From Pyxicephalus adspersus (taxonomy: Eukaryota; Chordata; Amphibia; Anura; Pyxicephalidae), in the NCBI RefSeq assembly GCF_032062135.1, contig NC_092862.1:43095213-43159212 (forward strand): DNA of 64,000 nt, read 5' to 3'. A program made the translations under genes and the position numbers. This document shows positions 45,804 through 57,100 of the stretch, piece by piece. Within the stretch, counting starts at the first letter, position 1. Every line of letters starts with the position of its first letter. The notes beneath the pieces were generated by a model. That model saw nothing but the letters and a program-made list of their open reading frames with translations, had not been told where the DNA came from and did not search any database.

Positions 45804-48160
45804 GTGCCAAGTATTTTTTACTTTGACTGCACAACTTGCTGCAACTTGCAGAACAAGACTCTACGAGCGAACATACGATTTCTAAATTTTGTCCCAAGTA
45901 AGTAAATAAAAAAAAAATACTAAAGATACTAAATCTGCATAATACCCAGACAATATATGGTAATGGAAATGACAGCCTACATATTTCTGTTAGTATAGGT
46001 TTTCTTTAAATTAAACAGTTCATTTGTTTGTTTTATAAAACTATTCCACGTTGTCCACTTTACTGTGCATTGACTTTGGATAAATTCCACCAACTGAAGG
46101 CTGTGCATGTGCACATTTGTGTCTACCTGTATTAAATAATTTCTTAGGTTGGTGCATTGGTTATGTCGGTGCATATTTCACTGTAGGTGTGCAGCAGAGG
46201 AAACAAAGTATCAGGCTGTAGTCTGAAAAATAATTTATTTTTGCTAGGGGATTCCACATGATGTATTTTGTACTAAAGCAATATGCTTATTGCTTAAAAT
46301 TAAAACACTACAACAATTTTAGAAATAAATTGTTCTACTATGCACCCAAGCAGACAGGATTTTGTGGTCCTTAATTAGCTCTGAGACAATTGTAATGGAT
46401 ATTAAGAATCATGTGGAATACTCATGGGTAGTAGAAATACACACACTATTCATTCTATTAGTAAAATAATGAAAATAAATTGTGTTATTAAAGAAAATCA
46501 TAATATGCTTTGAGTTCCCCAGGCATATTGTCTGTGATATAAATAACACTTTTTACCAATTTAGAAATCATATGACCATGCAGCTTTTTTGTTAAAAAAC
46601 AGCACTTCTCCTCAGTGTGGAGATCATATGATCATATACCACTTTTCTTTTTAATAATATATTTTAAAATATATTTATAAAATGGTAAAGTATGGTGATT
46701 TGCATATTATTTAATATAGCGAGGCCTAAATAAATGCTAAAAAAATATATGATATTTGATCAAACAACCAAAGGTTTATGTCACACCTATATGAGCTAGT
46801 TGGACATCCTATTCAATACCATGAACATTAATATAAAGTTCTTTTTAGCTTGACCAAACCTCCACTCTTCTGAGGACACTTTAAATGAATTACACTATGT
46901 GTTTGTGGGCCTGACTTTATCCTCAAGGATACAGTCACACTAGAACAGAAACGGGCCTGTTGCAATGAGGTTTAAAGTACATATTTGTCCTAAATGTCTT
47001 TGCATAATGTTGCAGTAATAGTATTCTTCACTGGAATTCTTTCACCACAACTAAGGGGTGTCCACAAACTGTACCCAGTATAGGTATATTTTACGAATGA
47101 ATAATTGCTACTGAATATTTTGTAGCCATCTAAGGTTCTAAGGAGCCAAAGTAGAGTTCCAAGTAGAGCTCCTTTTTACAAATGTTCCTGTTTCTTTTGT
47201 TTAGAAAAAGTGTGCTGGTAACAGAACTCAATAATTCAAGACATAGAAATCATTATTAGTTAATTGATTGATTCATTCATTCATTCAAACCTTAAGGCAA
47301 AGTGGTTGGGCTATTTTGTATCCTTAGATAATAGATATTTTATATATTATCTAAGGATACAATATAATAATACAATAATAGATAATATATAAATACATAT
47401 AATATATGCCATAATGTGTATATATAATGGTAATTCCTAAAACAAAGATTCAATACATACAGATACATACATATATATATAGTTCAAAAAAATGATGTAA
47501 AATTAGATCCAATATCATTTTAGTTTGCCTATACCTTAAGGTCCAGTCTTACTAAAATTTAATTTCAATGTTATCATGTAAAATACATGGTACTTTTATC
47601 ATTACCAGTGGTCCGTGGTTTCCAGGCATATGTCTGGGTTTCAAAGACTTGTCCTTGGAACCTTTTGTCCAAGGAAATGCCCTTAATGTTAAACAGTGAC
47701 AAGTTTTACCATTACATTTCAGTTGACTGAAATTTTTACATTCAGTCCTAATATATATTCAGATTACATTGGCTTTCTAAGATAATATTTTATGGTGAAT
47801 TATTCATAAAATGTGATTTTATAAAGTAAATTTCATTCTTATGCTATGATTTTAGTGTTCATAGTCTTCAAAAGACTTTTGTAGTGCCACAGTGCATTAT
47901 ATGAAAATGTAATATAACACTTTTCATTTTTATATTATCTCAATAGAGAGAATCATTATATACAATTATTTTAAAGAAACCTTTCACTAGATGGCCACTA
48001 GCACTCAGTATTGATGTAAGTTTATCATGCGATATGTAATTGGAATGTTGAATAATGTTTTGAACACAACAATATTTTATCTCTAAATTATGTAAATAAT
48101 TAATACACACTTTATTATGGACATTATGTATTTAAAAACTCATTGTTATTTCAAGATCTC
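45804..48160. other. AT-rich intergenic DNA with one perfect hairpin
   Basis: No gene recognised; the hairpin at 47316-47362 is listed separately. Confidence 0.5.
47316..47362. repeat. perfect 18-bp hairpin with 11-base loop
   Basis: TTGTATCCTTAGATAATA (47316-47333) pairs exactly with TATTATCTAAGGATACAA (47345-47362). Confidence 0.9.
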
Positions 48161-48167
48161 CTTTTCC

Positions 48168-48215
48168 TGAGGAAGCAAACGTAGTATCCGCGAAACGCAT
48201 TGAAGCTGTTGGAAT
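48168..48215 (+). repeat. second CTGAGGA...GAAAC motif
   Basis: TCCTGAGGAAGCAAACGTAG, then TATCCGCGAAACGCATTG. Same layout as the motif at 30084-30124 but in the plus orientation and more decayed: the expected GCGTC-like end reads GCATT. Confidence 0.4.
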
Positions 48216-48890
48216 ACCTCAGTAGCAGACGTTTCCTTTGGGAGGTGTATTGAGTGCTTTATCTTTAACAAGTGTTTGGTTTTACATTTTTGTAATATAT
48301 GTTTTTATGTATGGTTCACAAATAAAATTGAATATGGTTTTATACCTTATTGTCATGTAATTATAAATACCTGACCTTAAAAGTCCCTATAAAATTGAGT
48401 TTTCCTACAGGAAACCGTATTGTTTTTTGTATTCGTACCATATTGGGATATGGTAAGGGATGATTACTGTCCTGAACGGTACAAATCGTATGTATTTATA
48501 AACCTTTCACTTTATTAACCTGGCCATGACCAGATTTTTTGGATGCCCAGATCAAATGAAGCAATCTCACTATGTATCAATTTGTTTGACAAAAACTTCC
48601 TGAATAAATCGTTTTACATGTTTTTGTTTTAAGGATATATAAGGTTTATTTGGTACAATGTTTTAAAAAGATTGCTTACTATCGCTATGCTCAGATTTTT
48701 TGAAGGTTTTAAGAAAGCATTACACGGCACAACACGGAAAGGAATTTCTTTACATTCTAACACAGTCAGTTTACAAGCATAGCCATGTGATCACCATGTG
48801 TTTCACAACTGGGTAATCATGGTAAGGTTGTAGGTAGCTGGGTTACTGTAGTTAGAGTGGTAGGGGTTCCTAGAAAAGTAAGGCAAGCCC
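48216..48890. other. AT-rich intergenic DNA
   Basis: Nothing further recognised. Confidence 0.5.
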
Positions 48891-48891
48891 T

Positions 48892-49530
48892 GTGTTTGAG
48901 CAACCAAACAAATTTGCAAAGCCATGTGAAGATGTGCAGGTGGCAGATCCAGTGGAGGCATCCCTAGCTGTTACTGCTACCCCAAAGAGCCGGGAGAGCA
49001 GCCTATCCAGTAGGGGTGGGGAAGGCAATGCAGGAAGACATGTACAATTTAATGTCATAGGGGATTCTATGATCAGGAAGACTGATAGAGTAGCGTGTGG
49101 ACGGGATCCCTTAAACCGAATAGTTTGCTGTTTCCCTGGTTCCAGGGTTTAGCATGTAATTACTGGAAGGGGCTGGGCATGTCCAAGCTGTCTTGATCCA
49201 TGTTGGAAACAGTGACAGGAAATATTGGTAGATGGAGGGTCCTTAAAAATCAGTTTAAAGAACTAGGTTTCAAGTTGAAGGAAAGGACCTCCAAGGTTAT
49301 ATTCTCTGGAATATTGCCTGTGCCATGCGCAACACAGGAAAGGCAGTGGGAGCTTAGACAGCTAAATGCATGGCTTAAGTCCTGGTGTAAAAAGGAAGAG
49401 GTTGGGTTCTAGGCTGACCTTTCATTGGGGTTCACCCCATATGCTAGAGATGGCTTGCACCTAAATGGAAGGGGGTCTGCTGTGCTAAGGGAAAGATTTA
49501 AGGGAATGTTGGAGAGATATTTAAACTAGG
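48892..49530 (+). pseudogene. CR1/L2-type LINE ORF1 with SGNH-esterase domain, decayed
   Basis: Read across frame changes, three conserved blocks of an SGNH/GDSL esterase are visible. These are NVIGDSMIRKTDRV at about 49051-49092 (catalytic Ser block GDS), VLIHVGNSD near 49190-49215 (family form HVGTND), and RDGLHLNGRG near 49446-49475 (catalytic Asp/His block DGxHLN). Between them lie VIFSGILPVP and LRQLNAWLKSW. Esterase-type ORF1 proteins are known from CR1-clade non-LTR retrotransposons. A stop at 49150, a stop near 49250 and a frame change make it non-functional. It is followed by the endonuclease part of ORF2, as expected for a LINE. Confidence 0.8.
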
Positions 49531-49737
49531 ACAGAGGGGGATGGGACAGTTAAATAAGGTGGCAGAAAGGTCAGACAAGGGTCCATCATTAGTGGAGGGT
49601 GGATTGGGAATAGTTGGGGGGAGGGTTATGGATACATTTAAGGAGTTTCCCATGTTACATATTAACATTGGATTGTGCAATTTTACTGAAAACCAAAAGA
49701 TTTGGCAAAAAGTGCTAGTAAATGTAGCAATGAATTA

Positions 49738-50340
49738 AAGAGCCTGTTCACCAATGCTAGAAGTCTGGCAAACAAAATAGGGCAGTTGGAAGCCCTAATA
49801 AATAAAGAGCATTTTGACTAAGTTGGTATTGCTGAATCCTGGCTCTGTTCTTCACGTGACTGGGCTGTCAATATTCCAGGTTATTCTCAATTTCAAACGA
49901 AAGTCAAATGAAAAGGTGGTGAGGTCTGTCTGTATGGGATCTGAAAGTGAATGTGAAAGAAGAAATTGTTGATGGAGCAAGTGATAAGGTTGAGATAAGG
50001 TTTGGAGTCTGCTATAGCTAACCCAGTGCTAAGGAAGAAATGGAGATTCAGCTACTGGCACAGATAGAAAGGGCTGCAATGGCTGGCAATTATTTAGCAA
50101 AGGGAGATTTTACCTACCCTGACATTGACTGGAGTAATGGCAATACAAGTACAAAAAAGGGTGGAAATCTAGGAATTTATTACAAGATACTTTTATGGTA
50201 AAGTTAATAGAAGCCTCAACTAGAAATTATACTCTACTGGACCTAGTTTTAAAACAATCCAGAGCTTATAACAAATGTGCATATAAAAGAGAATCTGTAT
50301 AGCAGTGACCATAATATGATTTGTAAACTGTAAACAGGAA
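49738..50340 (+). pseudogene. LINE ORF2 apurinic endonuclease domain, decayed, reverse transcriptase missing
   Basis: The translation starts SLFTNARSLANKIGQLEAL, then HFD, a stop, and VGIAESWL, DWAVNIPGYS near 49855-49885, GDFTYPDIDWSNG at about 50104 and SSDHNMI near 50305. These are the ordered landmarks of the exonuclease/endonuclease/phosphatase-fold domain of CR1/L2 ORF2. The protein breaks off after SDHNMI, and no reverse transcriptase motif (such as YxDD) follows, so a deletion has removed the core of ORF2. Confidence 0.82.
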
Positions 50341-50655
50341 GCAAAAACCAGTTTACATTCTATTCCCACTATGGATAAATCAAGTACTATCAAGTACTAA
50401 GTGACATATCCTGTATGTTTAGTGCTACTCATTAACTGCACAGCCAAAAAAGATCACACCAATCTCTATATAATTTTATGAGAAACTTCTACATAAAAAT
50501 CATGTATCATAGGCACTACCAACGCATCGGGTATAAGAACTCTATTAGGTCGACACAGTTAAAAATACTCTGTAGAGCTGTTTTATGTATAGACACAACA
50601 TCTGATCCCCATGATTTTCTAAAGGGCCTTGGATGTAATTATTTGAAACAATGTA
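50341..50655. other. junction segment in the LINE, no domain recognised
   Basis: Sequence between the endonuclease remnant and the LINE 3' tail. ORF 50478-50666 has no familiar motif; the junction may be a deletion scar or an unrelated insert. Confidence 0.45.
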
Positions 50656-51025
50656 ATTATGTATGAAGACAAAGGGCACCCTTTGTGTCTGGAGGAAAAG
50701 AAGTTTAATCTCCGGATAAGGAAGGAATTCTTCACTGTAAGGTCTATGAAAATGTGGAATAGGCTCCCTCAGGAAGTAGTTTCAGGAAAATTAGTGGGTA
50801 TTAAAGCTTTAAAGTAAAAATAACAGAGACTGCTGATCCAGGGAACATCCGATTGCCTCATGAAATCAGGAAGGGAATTCTTTTCCCTGTTGGATAAAAT
50901 TGCTTTTTTGCCTTCCTCTGGATCAACTATGTCCATACGGTTTTTTATCTGGGATATGTTTATTTCCTAGTGGTTGAACTTAATGTCTCTTTTCAACCTG
51001 GCTTTCCATGTAACTATGTACCTAT
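50656..51025 (+). mobile_element. LINE 3' end, ORF2 C-terminus and 3' UTR
   Basis: CTGGAGGAAAAGAAGTTTAA and GGAAGGAATTCTTCACTGTA translate roughly as FNLRIRKEFFTVRS, then MKMWNRLPQEVVS, the C-terminal 'WNxLPxEVV' motif common in CR1/L2-like ORF2. The 3' UTR ends with the familiar GTGGTTGAACTTAATGTCTC, TTTTCAACCTGGC and ATGTAACTATGTA pieces, an abundant tail in frog and fish genomes. It may belong to the same insertion as 48.9-50.3 kb, with an internal deletion. Confidence 0.8.
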
Positions 51026-52454
51026 ATGGTGATCCCATATTTGGGAATCATACTTTTAACCCTTCTGACCAATCACTGTGATGTGTTGCATTATTGGTCA
51101 ATGGCAAGGTGAGAAATGCAAAAGATACATCAGCACTTGACAACTACAATATAGCAAGTGTCAAACTTTTCATGTAAAAGCACGCTTGGTTTTGGGGCTC
51201 CCATCGTGCTTACTTATTAAGATGTTTAAAGACATGTGCAGGTACCTCTTGGTACTAATGTTTTAGTTTTAATATTTATTCTTTTTTAAATCACAAACAT
51301 TCCGTTCTGAAATAACACAAGTGTATTTTACGGATTGTTAAAAAAAACATTTCAGCTTTTTAAATATGCTGTGACTGTACAGTTGTACATTGCAAAACTT
51401 ACATGATGCTAACATCACACAAGCTCAAAATTTTGTGATAATGTACTAAACCTATTTCTATGTACACTGGTAATGTAGGTACCTGACCCAAAAGATAAAC
51501 TTGCTAACCAAATACTCAGGCTTATAGCCAGGAAAATTGGCTTTATTTTTAATATTTTATTTTATGTAGGAATTCAACCTTTCAAATGCTGCAATGACTC
51601 TATTAGCAACAGAAAATTGTCCCAGACTATGTGATCGAAAATATGCACATCAGACTTCTGTTTTTATTAAGAGTGGTTACAAATCTAGGAAATATTTTTA
51701 TTTACACCTATTGATAAAGCAACCAAAATTGTCATAATCGGGCAGTCTTCAGTGACCACCTACCCTGTGCTATCTACATGCTGACACAAATGCTCTTAAT
51801 ATTCAGGGAGCTGGAAAATTCAAAGCTTATCAGTCTCCCAAAGTCAGTGCCAGTTGAGCGTTGCCCAACAACACAGGTGGAGTGGCTTTGGCCAAGAAAG
51901 AAAGTCATCCACTTTTTTTATCAATAGGACATAGGTGGAGGAATAGGAGGAGAAAGAAGAGGAGAGTATTATTCAGAAAGGGAGGACAAAAAAGTGAAGT
52001 CTGTGACAAGGATGTGCCATTTCTTGTAAACCTCAGCCCCTATCTATGGAGACATTGTGGTGTTGCCTGAAATCATAAATCTGGGTTCTCATGAGTGGGC
52101 AGTCTGTACCGCATGCCTGTCATCAGGTTGCTCTGCCTACAAAAATAACTCTTTGTGTAGGTCTTATCAGAAACACTAATAATTAATTGTTGGCCACCCT
52201 CTTGGAGCAAGCACGAAAAGGAAGCCAACATGTGTCACTATAAGAAAGTATTTTTTAGCTACTGATGCACATCCTTTCCCTTTAGCAACAAAAAAATGAT
52301 CAGATAATGGTCACAGCTTTGCCATATATAGCAGACAAGTAGGAAGTAGCAGTAGCATCATCATTATAGGTGACATAGTCTCACAGAGTGGTTGCACATT
52401 GTTTTTCAGGAAGCAGCAGCCAAGCCTAGGTATCACAGATAGTATGCAAAGGCA
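51026..52454. other. intergenic DNA, possibly eroded 5' part of the hAT element
   Basis: No clear domain. The ORF 51861-52070 (+) is basic (RNRRRKKRRVLFRKGGQK) from an AGGAGG-rich tract and I cannot assign it. Upstream hAT domains (BED finger, catalytic core) were not recognised. Confidence 0.4.
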
Positions 52455-52694
52455 GTGATGGCCAGTGGATCTTGGATACTTTTAACTGCAGAAATAAAGA
52501 GCCAGTTGACTTCTGGGTTTTTCAATGTAAACATTTGGCTGAAGCTTGAGGAATATGCAATAAAGGTGCTTGCTTGCCCTACTGCAACTGTTTTATCAGA
52601 ATGTGTGTTCAGCACATCAGGGAAGGTGACTGACAGGTGCATCTGCACAGCTAATGTTAACTGTTTGACCTTTATCAGAATAAACCTGGCTTGA
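52455..52694 (+). pseudogene. hAT transposase C-terminal dimerisation domain remnant
   Basis: The open frame includes IWLKLEEYAIKVLACPTATV and LSECVFSTSGKVTDRC, then NVNCLTFIRINL. This matches the hAT C-terminal (Dimer_Tnp_hAT) pattern: KLA..YLxCPATSVPSERVFSTxG...NV..LxFLxxNL. The frame is open for 79 codons, but several residues differ from the consensus (SECVFS for SERVFS) and the rest of the ~600-residue transposase is absent or unrecognisable. It is a fossil of a hAT transposon; a domesticated short gene is possible but nothing here supports it. Confidence 0.8.
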
Positions 52695-53919
52695 ATCTCT
52701 GATGACTTTCATGTGTCCCTAGTGAAATACACCAATTAGCTGCAGCACACATCAAAGTCTTTGTCACAGAACATATATATAGAGATTTGGTGATCGTCTC
52801 AAGTCATTTTGGTGTATTTGGGTGGTATAGAGACTCTAAGATCATTATAAGCCACACAATTCTTTTATTTAGGTTAGGTTCCAATGTTGGGATTTGTTTC
52901 ACCAAACAGCTGTGCAACTGACATGTTCAAACACTAGAGAGAACTAAGAATTGTATTAATATGAAGGTGACATATCTTACCTTTTCAAATATCAATTCCT
53001 TCATGTCAAGAAAGTCTTTTCATATGCTAATTACTGGAGTCTTATGTGGATTAGGACTGAGCAAACACCCATTTAACCTACTAAATAATTTTTACTAAAA
53101 TATGTCTACACAAATATATACTTTTCTGATTTTGTTCATTGTGAAAAAACTTATAGCATTTATTTTTTACTTTAAAAATCTTTCTATATCCTTTTTTTTG
53201 TTTTATTATATAAGGAAAAGTAGGTGGCTAGAAAGGTCAACATTGCTGTTATATGCAGGAGATGAAGAAGAAAGTTGAATTAATGTATTATTCCCTATAA
53301 AGTAAATTATGCTGCTTTGCCCTGAGCAGATGTCACCACAAAATAAAAAAAAAATTGCTTCATGACTGATTTCAATTCCTCAAATGAAATTGTAAAATGG
53401 TTTTAAAAAACTATTTTAGTGGTGGTGCAGCAGTTTCATGTCACCTTTTAAGGAAATTTCCACATTTTTGACATGTGCTAATGGTATAGGTGGGAGAATT
53501 ATGTGCCAAATCATAAAACTAAAGTTATAATAAAAACAGACCAAAAATAAAGAAATATTCAGTCAGAAAATGGATAGTACATATACTGTTGAAATAAAAA
53601 GGCACAGTTACAACCTGGGCCCTCTCATTGTTCACACAACACACATATTCCATGGTTGTATCCACAAAATCTGCTTCAGTAAGAGTGCAGCAAATGAAAG
53701 TCTTAGAGTCACATAGGCAGAAAAGATTGTTTCTAAAAACTGAAACTGTCAGGTAGGCCAAGAGAAAGAGGCTGAGCATTTGCATGTTTTTCTGCACTAC
53801 AGCCAGAACACCTGCAGAACTTAGTGGATAGGATGACCAGGACTTCTTATTCCTCTTCCTCCTCCTGCCAGTCACCTGCCCAAAAATCAGGTTCTGCCCA
53901 ACACCTCATCAGTGCAATG
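52695..53919. other. intergenic DNA
   Basis: The ORF 53525-53875 (-) of 116 codons starts basic (MTGRRRKRNKKSW) and continues hydrophobic with many Cys. I recognise no family and consider it chance. Confidence 0.45.
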
Positions 53920-54140
53920 GGCCTAATTTATCAAAGCTCTCCAACACTGGAGAAGATAGACTATCATGGATGAACCTGGGTGATCCAGCAAACCTGAAAT
54001 AGATCTGGCCCATGAATGAAAACATTTGCCAAATAATAGCAAATGATTTTAGGAAATCCATTCCAGGTTCGAAGGATCATCCAGGTTCCCCTATGACAGT
54101 CTATCTTCTCCAGTCTTGGAGAACTTTAATAAGTCAGGTG
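53920..54140. mobile_element. foldback MITE, family A
   Basis: Left end GGCCTAATTTATCAAAGCTC after CAATG; right end GGAGAACTTTAATAAGTCAG. The arms contain GATAGACTATCATGGATGAA and CTATGACAGTCTATCTTCTC. The right flank does not repeat CAATG, so the target duplication is lost. Confidence 0.88.
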
Positions 54141-57100
54141 TGTCATGTGTCACTGCACAGTGGGTGTAAGGGGTTGAGGGTGAAAGGTATCAGCTCAGTA
54201 AGACAACAAGGGATGGTTGTGCTGGTGATTATCTTGTTGATTTTATTAAGCTCTTCAAGTGTAGGAAGACATGTATGACATGGGGTGCTTTTTGGTGGTG
54301 CTAAAACACATCCATGTATCCGCCATAGTGTGCCACTGCTCTATGGTCATATGAGGGTCTGAAATAGGAATCTAAAGTTGCTACAACAACAGCAATTTAA
54401 TACTAGTCACCATGCTAGCAAGGACGTATGGTAGATCCTTGTTAGAATCATAATGGCATGCATCGGTATTAGTAAATTGGTAATTAAACTTTTAGAAAAC
54501 TTTTTGCCATTGAGAGTTGAATCAAAAAATATTTTTTAATAATGTCAGATGATGCACAATTCTTGGCTCATATAAAACTACTATGGCTTCTGTACTCAAT
54601 TCTAATTTTGATTAGCATAAAAGAGAGCTTCATTTTGTTCCATTTCTCACTTTTTTGCCAGCCTATACTAACAAAAAAAAGAATGTAACTATGGGTTCCC
54701 CTGATGTCAATGCATATTCTAATTTTGATTCTATATTAAAATGTAAATATCTAATGGGGTCCATGTTGAGAGACATACTGACACAATGAACATAGTAATA
54801 TATGCTTTTACCTAAAACAATCTTTAAAACCTCTGATAAAAAAATAATTGAAGTAGAAATAATGATTCTCTTAGGAATCATTTGCTGCAAAAATAATCAA
54901 ACCCCCAATTTGCAGAAAAGATTTGACCTGATTTGGTCATCAGTGCCAGTGACTTACTGAGCTATGAAGCAGAAAAAAAGGAGCTTATAGCTTTTAAAAC
55001 TATTTTCAGTGCTAGTTTCCCTTAAAACCTTTTTACATTTTATATCATACTACTTCAAAATATTTCCTAAACACAATCTCTAGAGTAAAGATGGTAATTA
55101 TAATTCAAACATTATACTTTAATTTTATTTCCTTGTATTAGCACATCATATTTATATTCCAAAGTTGAAGATGAAAATGAATAATAATCAGAGAATAATA
55201 CAAATGAACATTTTCCTAATATCCTTAGAGAATTTCTTAAGGTTAAAGGGAAAATCCATCTGAGATAAAGGAAATCTGCTGTTCTACAGAAATGATGGGT
55301 AGCCTGATAACCTTTTCTTGAATGTATGATGATATGTATTATTAAACTACAAACTCTTTTTTTAATTAATGTTTTTGAAAGTACTAAAAACTTCTTTCAG
55401 TTTTAAGAAAATATTGTTTTATTATAAAGCTGAAAACATTTTTCCCGGTTAAAATTAAGTAAATGTATTCAGCTTCTAATTAAGTTAAACAATATTCCTC
55501 TAAAGATCAGGGTCTTGATTTAATAATGCAATGATTTTTTTCTGTTTTCTTTTACTTGAAAGGGAGGTGAAAGGTGAAACCGAGCCTTTGCATAAAGCAC
55601 TTGCTGTGAATGGTGGTTTGTGTAATGGTTGTTTTCGGTTATTTATCCGTGGTAAGATGATTAACACACATAGTCAATATACCTACAAAAATGTAAGTCT
55701 TGTATGAATGCAGTATGAACTGGCTGCTGAAATAGGAATGTTTGTATCTTACATACAATTTTTACAAGTAATATGATGCATTCAAAGCCCATTTTTTAAA
55801 TTTGTTAATAGAGTAAGGAGAGGATATTATCCCTGGAAATGTTTTTGTTGCCTGCTCGGGAGATCCACCCTTCTAAGGAGTACTGATACCAGGAATGAAA
55901 ATGAGGGAATATGAAATTTGTGAGTTGTAACCAGAACAGAAATTAGGGCCTTCTTCAATGGAGACATTTGTTGGGGTAACTATTGTTTACCCAATTTGGC
56001 TTTATTTAAAGGGGACCTAAATTGAGCAAACAAAAAACAACCGGGGGTAGTACTATTGTGAAATGATTAACTCCCTGGAGTCATGGTGGTTTTTTATTTT
56101 ATATAGCTATCCACCGAAGTAAGTGCTCATCATGCAGGGAGTTACATCACCTAATCAATGAACAGGATTGCCGTCTCCACAGATGTCCACCGTGAAGCAG
56201 AATATGAAGATGGTAGCACCCAGGACCTGTCATTGGAGTGCAACATCACAAGGTAAGTATGTGCCATAATTAACTGGTATGTGCATACTTGTTTATTATG
56301 GTGCAAGTTTACCACCCACCAACAAGCGTAGTTCCATTTGGAGTAAAGCAAGTAAAATTATTTTTTATGCAGTAATAAAGGATTTTGATACCATGCAATA
56401 CACTTTCTACTAATAATCTCATTTTTATCATTGTTCAAAATAATTTTTTTAACTTACTTTATTTGAACAGGAGATAATCTTTAGCTTTGGCATATTAAAT
56501 CCCTTTTCCTGTTATTATCCTAAAAAAGGGGGTCAAATCACCTGTAACTGCTAAAGGATCCAGTCTATCTTGATTTGGTATATCACTGACTCTGCAAACA
56601 TTTTTTCCTTATTTACCAGGAGTTAATGTAACCCGCTATTGCTTGTGCAGCTGTGTGCACTGAGTTCAGTGATCCATCAGCAGTTTTATACTGTCATTGA
56701 CATTGTGATTTGGCCCTGCTAAAATGTAACTGTCAGACAACAATATAAGTGGTTTTGATTAATCTCTTGCTATCATTATTGTTAAAGGGTTTTTCTGCTT
56801 CAAAACATACCTGTGGCATCTGGACCCTAGGTTCAGTGGGTTGATAAGGCTTAAGCTGCATTACTTTCCTTTTGAGTTGACTAAATCTAGTCAGATACAT
56901 ATAATGAATTTCACTGCAAACAATCGGCATCTGCAGTCTGAATCTCAGTTAAAATATTACCATTATCTTTCAGTTGAAATCTTGTTATTTATTTTTACAT
57001 CAATATATTGGATGCAGAGATACAACTAACTACCCCAATATGTTATTATTAAAACAACTATCCACCAGGAAAGGGTGCTGCAGTATATTTTTTAAAAGAA

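Noticed and set aside
53525..53875. 116-codon minus-strand ORF with basic start and many Cys
   Set aside because: No recognised motif, AT-driven composition and no gene context.
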